Source: Paenibacillus sp. (GTDB taxonomy: Bacteria; Bacillota; Bacilli; Paenibacillales; NBRC-103111). Taken from it: 64,000 nucleotides of DNA. Position 1 is the stretch's first letter. The number at the start of each line of letters is the position of its first letter. The position numbers were made by a program, and so were the translations under genes. The stretch covers positions 248,001 through 312,000 of the forward strand of contig JAPSLM010000005.1 of assembly GCA_031180825.1 (NCBI GenBank), given 5' to 3'. The notes under the pieces were generated by a model. That model was not told the DNA's origin. It saw only the letters and a program-made list of their open reading frames with translations, and did no database searches. Below, piece by piece: positions 61,244 through 64,000 of this stretch.

Positions 61244-62008
61244 ATGATTACCCAGGAGCAAGTTGATTTCTATCGTGAAAACGGATATTTGCTGGTGAAA
61301 GGCGTATTCAGCAGCACGGAAGTAGAAGAGATGCGAACCGCAACGGATGCGATTATCGACCGCGCGGCCCAATCGAAGTTTAATCGAAGCGACACGTGGC
61401 AAGGCGATTATTTGCCCCCGGAGCAGTTGAAGAAGCTCGTATTAAAGGGCTTCCACGATGTCCATTATCATGATGCGGCATTTACCCGGGCGCTGTGCCA
61501 TCCTAACATGGCTGCCGTCTTATCCCGATTGATTGGCCCGAATGTGCAAGTTCACCATTCCAAGATGCTGGTCAAGCCCCCGGAAAAAGGCGCGGCATTC
61601 CCGATGCACCAGGATTATCCGTATTTCCCGCATGCGAAGCATTCGATGATCGCGGCAAGTATCCACCTGGACGATTCCGATATGGAAAACGGCTGTCTGT
61701 GCGTCATTCCCGGAACGCACAAAAACGGCCCGATGCCGCACGTAGGAGCCCACTATCTGGATCATCAAGAGTACCCGATCTCGTCGGGGACGCCTTGCCC
61801 GGCAAGTGCGGGGGATGTTCTGTTCTTCAATTACCTGACGATTCACGGCTCGGGTATCAATCGAAGCTTACGGCCGAGAAGAAACATACTGGTCCAATAC
61901 CGCGATCCCGAGGATTTGCCGACGGAAGAAGTTCACGTGAACTGGGGGCAGGGGCTTATGGTTTGCGGCCATAATCCGATATTCAAGGAATATAAAGGGG
62001 CCCATTAG
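61244..62008 (+). CDS. Phytanoyl-CoA dioxygenase-family (PhyH) oxygenase
   Basis: 254 aa. Fe(II)/2-oxoglutarate oxygenase fold with the metal triad: His and Asp in FPMHQDYPYF and distal His in YLTIHGSGIN, followed by the 2-oxoglutarate-binding Arg (RRNILVQYRD). Bacterial PhyH proteins hydroxylate varied small molecules; substrate unknown. GGGGAGG upstream of the ATG. Stands alone behind its own terminator and divergent to an AraC regulator. Confidence 0.9.
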   Translation: MITQEQVDFYRENGYLLVKGVFSSTEVEEMRTATDAIIDRAAQSKFNRSDTWQGDYLPPEQLKKLVLKGFHDVHYHDAAFTRALCHPNMAAVLSRLIGPNVQVHHSKMLVKPPEKGAAFPMHQDYPYFPHAKHSMIAASIHLDDSDMENGCLCVIPGTHKNGPMPHVGAHYLDHQEYPISSGTPCPASAGDVLFFNYLTIHGSGINRSLRPRRNILVQYRDPEDLPTEEVHVNWGQGLMVCGHNPIFKEYKGAH

Positions 62009-62029
62009 GCTGTCCGCTAACCGCAAAGC

Positions 62030-62062
62030 AAAGGGGCTGTCCCATCTGGACATCCCCTTTTC
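62030..62062 (+). terminator. Terminator after the PhyH gene
   Basis: AAGGGG-CTGTCC and GGACA-TCCCCTT arms around a CATCT loop, followed by TTTT, 22 nt after the stop. Confidence 0.75.
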
Positions 62063-62083
62063 CCCACCCCTTCATAGCTAAAG

Positions 62084-62428
62084 TTACAAGGAAGCGGAAG
62101 CTTGACTTAACAGCGACGCCAGTTGATCGTAATCCACCGCTTGGCCGCTGCGCAGCTTGATCGTTTTTCTCTCAGGAGGGCCGTCGAACGGACCGTCGGG
62201 GAATTCAATTCCGCCGGGATTAAAAATCGTAAAGCTGACCGCCTCCTTCGACGTCGAGATCACCGCAGCGTACTTGCCGTTTTTCAAGAAGTGAGGCTTC
62301 TTGTATTGGATACGCTCTTGAACGTCCGGTATCGTTTGATGGACCATTTCGCGAAGACGTGCGGAAATTTCCGCCTGCCACGGTTCCTTGATTGCGTTTA
62401 TGAATTCGATTACTTCCTGGCTCATCAT
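62084..62428 (-). CDS. DUF1801-domain protein
   Basis: About 114 aa. The DUF1801 pattern is visible: VIEFINAIKEPWQAEISARLREMV, IQYKKPHFLKNGKYAAVIST and a C-terminal IKLRSGQAVDYDQLASLL. Function unknown; a related Bacillus protein (YdhG) was proposed to bind iron. AAAGGAGGAACAT precedes ATG 62428; a second ATG at 62425 has slightly better spacing. Starts 12 nt after the VOC gene, so it is in the same operon. Confidence 0.85.
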   Translation of the reverse strand: MMSQEVIEFINAIKEPWQAEISARLREMVHQTIPDVQERIQYKKPHFLKNGKYAAVISTSKEAVSFTIFNPGGIEFPDGPFDGPPERKTIKLRSGQAVDYDQLASLLSQASASL

Positions 62429-62439
62429 ATGTTCCTCCT

Positions 62440-62841
62440 TTATTTTCCCTGCTTCACAATCTGCCAAGTGATCCCGAACTTGTCGACGACCTCGCCGTAA
62501 TATGCGCCCCAAGGCTGCATAACGAACGGATATTTGTCCGTTCCGCCCTTTCCTAAATTGGCATAGGCTTCCCGTGCTTCGGCTTCGTCATCGAACGATA
62601 GCGCGAACGCGATTCCGCCGCCCGTGCTTACCGGCCCGAAGGAGTCGGACAAGAACAAGTCATTCCCTCCGGCTACCGTCATCGCCATGTACATCACTTT
62701 ATCTTTATTTTCCTCCGGCGTGCCGGGGATTTCGCCGAAGGTGATCGTGGATTGGATTTCTCCGCCAAGTGCATGCGAATAAAATTCGGCTTGCGATCTG
62801 GCATCCTGCGAAGAAATGAATGGGGTTAGGTTGGCTTTCAT
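62440..62841 (-). CDS. VOC (PhnB-like glyoxalase-fold) protein
   Basis: 133 aa. PhnB-like VOC layout: TPFISSQDARSQAEFYSHALGGEI at the start, VMYMAMTVAGGNDLFLSDS in the middle and VMQPWGAYYGEVVDKFGITWQI at the end, a domain with possible metal ligands. The ATG at 62841 follows GGAAGG. Substrate unknown. Located between an ECF42-like sigma factor and a DUF1801 gene, a grouping seen with such sigma factors. Confidence 0.88.
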   Translation of the reverse strand: MKANLTPFISSQDARSQAEFYSHALGGEIQSTITFGEIPGTPEENKDKVMYMAMTVAGGNDLFLSDSFGPVSTGGGIAFALSFDDEAEAREAYANLGKGGTDKYPFVMQPWGAYYGEVVDKFGITWQIVKQGK

Positions 62842-62979
62842 AAACAACTTCCTTCCAGTTATTGGTTGCGCCGGGATTCCAAACGGCATGTTGAAAACCG
62901 GCCTTTATTCATACGACGATCGGGACTCGACGAAATCGACATGATCGTAAAATATTTTTTAAACGGAGGGCGCATCTCT

Positions 62980-64000
62980 CTATATATGGCTTTCCTCCGT
63001 GCCCGAGACGCACTCGGAGGCGCGTCCCAGAAGCAATGCCCGCTCTTGTGCGTTATTAGTCAGCGATGCGGCACGCTTGAACTCCTCGCAAGCTTCCTTG
63101 AACCGGCCCAGCTTGAACAAGAAATCGCCGCGAACGCTCGGCAGAAGGTGGTAGCCTTTCAACGACGGTTCCGAGGCCAGCGCATCGACGATCTCCAGGC
63201 CCACCTCCGGGCCAAACGCCATTGCGAGCGATACGGCGCGGTTCAGTTCGACGACAGGGGACGGCGCAACCTGCGACAGCGCTTCATACAGCGCCGCGAT
63301 ACGCACCCAGTCGGTCTCCTCCGGCGTGCGGGCCCGCGCATGACACGCCGCAATCGAGGCTTGCAGCGCGTACGGGCCAAGCATCCCGCCGATCCGTTCG
63401 GCGCGCTGCAAGGCGGCAAGACCGCGGCGGATCAGGAGATGATCCCACAGCGTCCGGTTTTGATCCATGAGGAGGATCGGCTCTCCCGTCGGACTCACCC
63501 GCGTCTTCAGCCGCGAAGACTGAATTTCCATAAGCGCGACCAGCCCGTGAGCCTCCGACTCCGCAGGGACGATCTCCGCGAGAATGCGTCCGAGACGCAG
63601 CGCCTCCTCGCAGAGCACCGGGCGGATCCAATTCTCCCCGGAAGTGGCGGAATAGCCCTCGTTGAACATGAGATAAAGGACCTCGTACACCGACTGGAGA
63701 CGGGCCTTAAGCTCGGTTCTCTCAGGCACCTCGAAGGGCACGCGCGCGGCTGCGAGGGTTCGCTTGGCCCGGACGATCCGCTGGGCGACGGTTGCCTCCG
63801 GAACGAAGAACGCGCGCGCGATTTCCTCGGTGGTCAGCCCTCCCAGCAGCCGCAGCGTAAGCGCCACGCGCGCCTCGGACGAAAGCACCGGATGGCAGGT
63901 CGTGAAGATCAAGCGCAGCAGATCGTCGCTGACATCGCCGTCCATAACCGCATCGAAGTCATCTTTGTGCCGGGACTCCAGCTCGCGGCCAAGCTGCTCG
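62980..64000 (-). CDS. ECF42-type RNA polymerase sigma factor (partial, runs off right edge)
   Basis: The frame is open to base 64000, giving about 339 codons to the stop. Sigma region 4 (LRLLGGLTTEEIARAFFVPEATVAQRIVRAKRTL) is followed by a long helical extension of about 230 residues (VYEVLYLMFNEGYSA, ELNRAVSLAMAFGPEVGLEIVDAL) that is the TPR-like tail of ECF42 sigma factors. Region 2 lies beyond the window. ECF42 proteins lack anti-sigma factors and are controlled through this tail; many adjoin DGPF-domain genes, which might be just outside. Confidence 0.88.
   Translation of the reverse strand, partial: EQLGRELESRHKDDFDAVMDGDVSDDLLRLIFTTCHPVLSSEARVALTLRLLGGLTTEEIARAFFVPEATVAQRIVRAKRTLAAARVPFEVPERTELKARLQSVYEVLYLMFNEGYSATSGENWIRPVLCEEALRLGRILAEIVPAESEAHGLVALMEIQSSRLKTRVSPTGEPILLMDQNRTLWDHLLIRRGLAALQRAERIGGMLGPYALQASIAACHARARTPEETDWVRIAALYEALSQVAPSPVVELNRAVSLAMAFGPEVGLEIVDALASEPSLKGYHLLPSVRGDFLFKLGRFKEACEEFKRAASLTNNAQERALLLGRASECVSGTEESHI

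Noticed and set aside
1..64000. tRNA, rRNA, tmRNA, SRP RNA or a known riboswitch
   Set aside because: No conserved cores of these RNAs were recognised by eye in any intergenic region; a covariance-model scan could not be run here.

Overview
The window looks like chromosomal DNA of a Paenibacillaceae-type Firmicute. The grounds are strong GGAGG ribosome-binding sites, short U-tailed terminators, LplA/LplB/YtcP-type sugar ABC importers paired with a YesM/YesN two-component system, a cydABDC operon, a YdjO-type cold-inducible protein and YhgE/Pip and BlaI/M56 proteins, all at fairly high GC. No rRNA, tRNA, CRISPR array, prophage or intact insertion sequence was seen. Genus-level placement is inference from gene content only.

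Layout. 1-4.4 kb: a truncated GNAT acetyltransferase, then a complete and compact pqqABCDE operon for pyrroloquinoline quinone (rare in Firmicutes), converging on an ECF-type sigma factor. 4.5-4.9 kb: a decayed copper-amine-oxidase-like-domain gene. 5-19.4 kb: a minus-strand mannoside locus with a GH38 alpha-mannosidase, an unassigned 1034-aa clan GH-A hydrolase, a GH125 exo-alpha-1,6-mannosidase, a three-gene sugar importer and a YesM/YesN pair. 19.5-25.6 kb: cydABDC for the cytochrome bd oxidase and its maturation exporter. 25.7-28 kb: cold-response genes, a SorC-family regulator and a small zinc-ribbon protein.

28-34.5 kb: an ABC importer (binding protein, fused permease, ATPase) with two Cof-type HAD phosphatases and a metallo-beta-lactamase-fold hydrolase. 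The importer promoter carries four TTNACA-like repeats placed like a PhoP box, suggesting uptake of a phosphorus compound under phosphate starvation. 34.6-41.5 kb: a Nudix hydrolase, a broken Rpn-family nuclease gene, a large YhgE/Pip membrane protein, an anchored alpha/beta hydrolase and an LRR-like protein.

41.5-55.6 kb: a GH20 hexosaminidase followed by a branched-chain acyl-CoA region: branched-chain 2-oxoacid dehydrogenase E1a/E1b/E2, fused isobutyryl-CoA mutase IcmF, 3-hydroxybutyryl-CoA dehydrogenase, two acyl-CoA dehydrogenases and a thiolase. Together these can carry valine-derived isobutyryl-CoA through n-butyryl-CoA to acetyl-CoA, except that no enoyl-CoA hydratase and no E3 are present. 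A glutathione-peroxidase-type gene sits between the two halves.

55.6-64 kb: a BlaR1-like M56 membrane protease with a DUF4367-like tail and a BlaI repressor behind two TTACA/TGTAA operators; an APH-type kinase preceded by a roughly 300-nt leader with its own promoter, a 12-codon upstream ORF, several hairpins and a terminator just before the kinase RBS (a candidate drug-responsive attenuator); an AraC/PhyH divergent pair; and an ECF42-like sigma factor with VOC and DUF1801 genes, running off the right edge.
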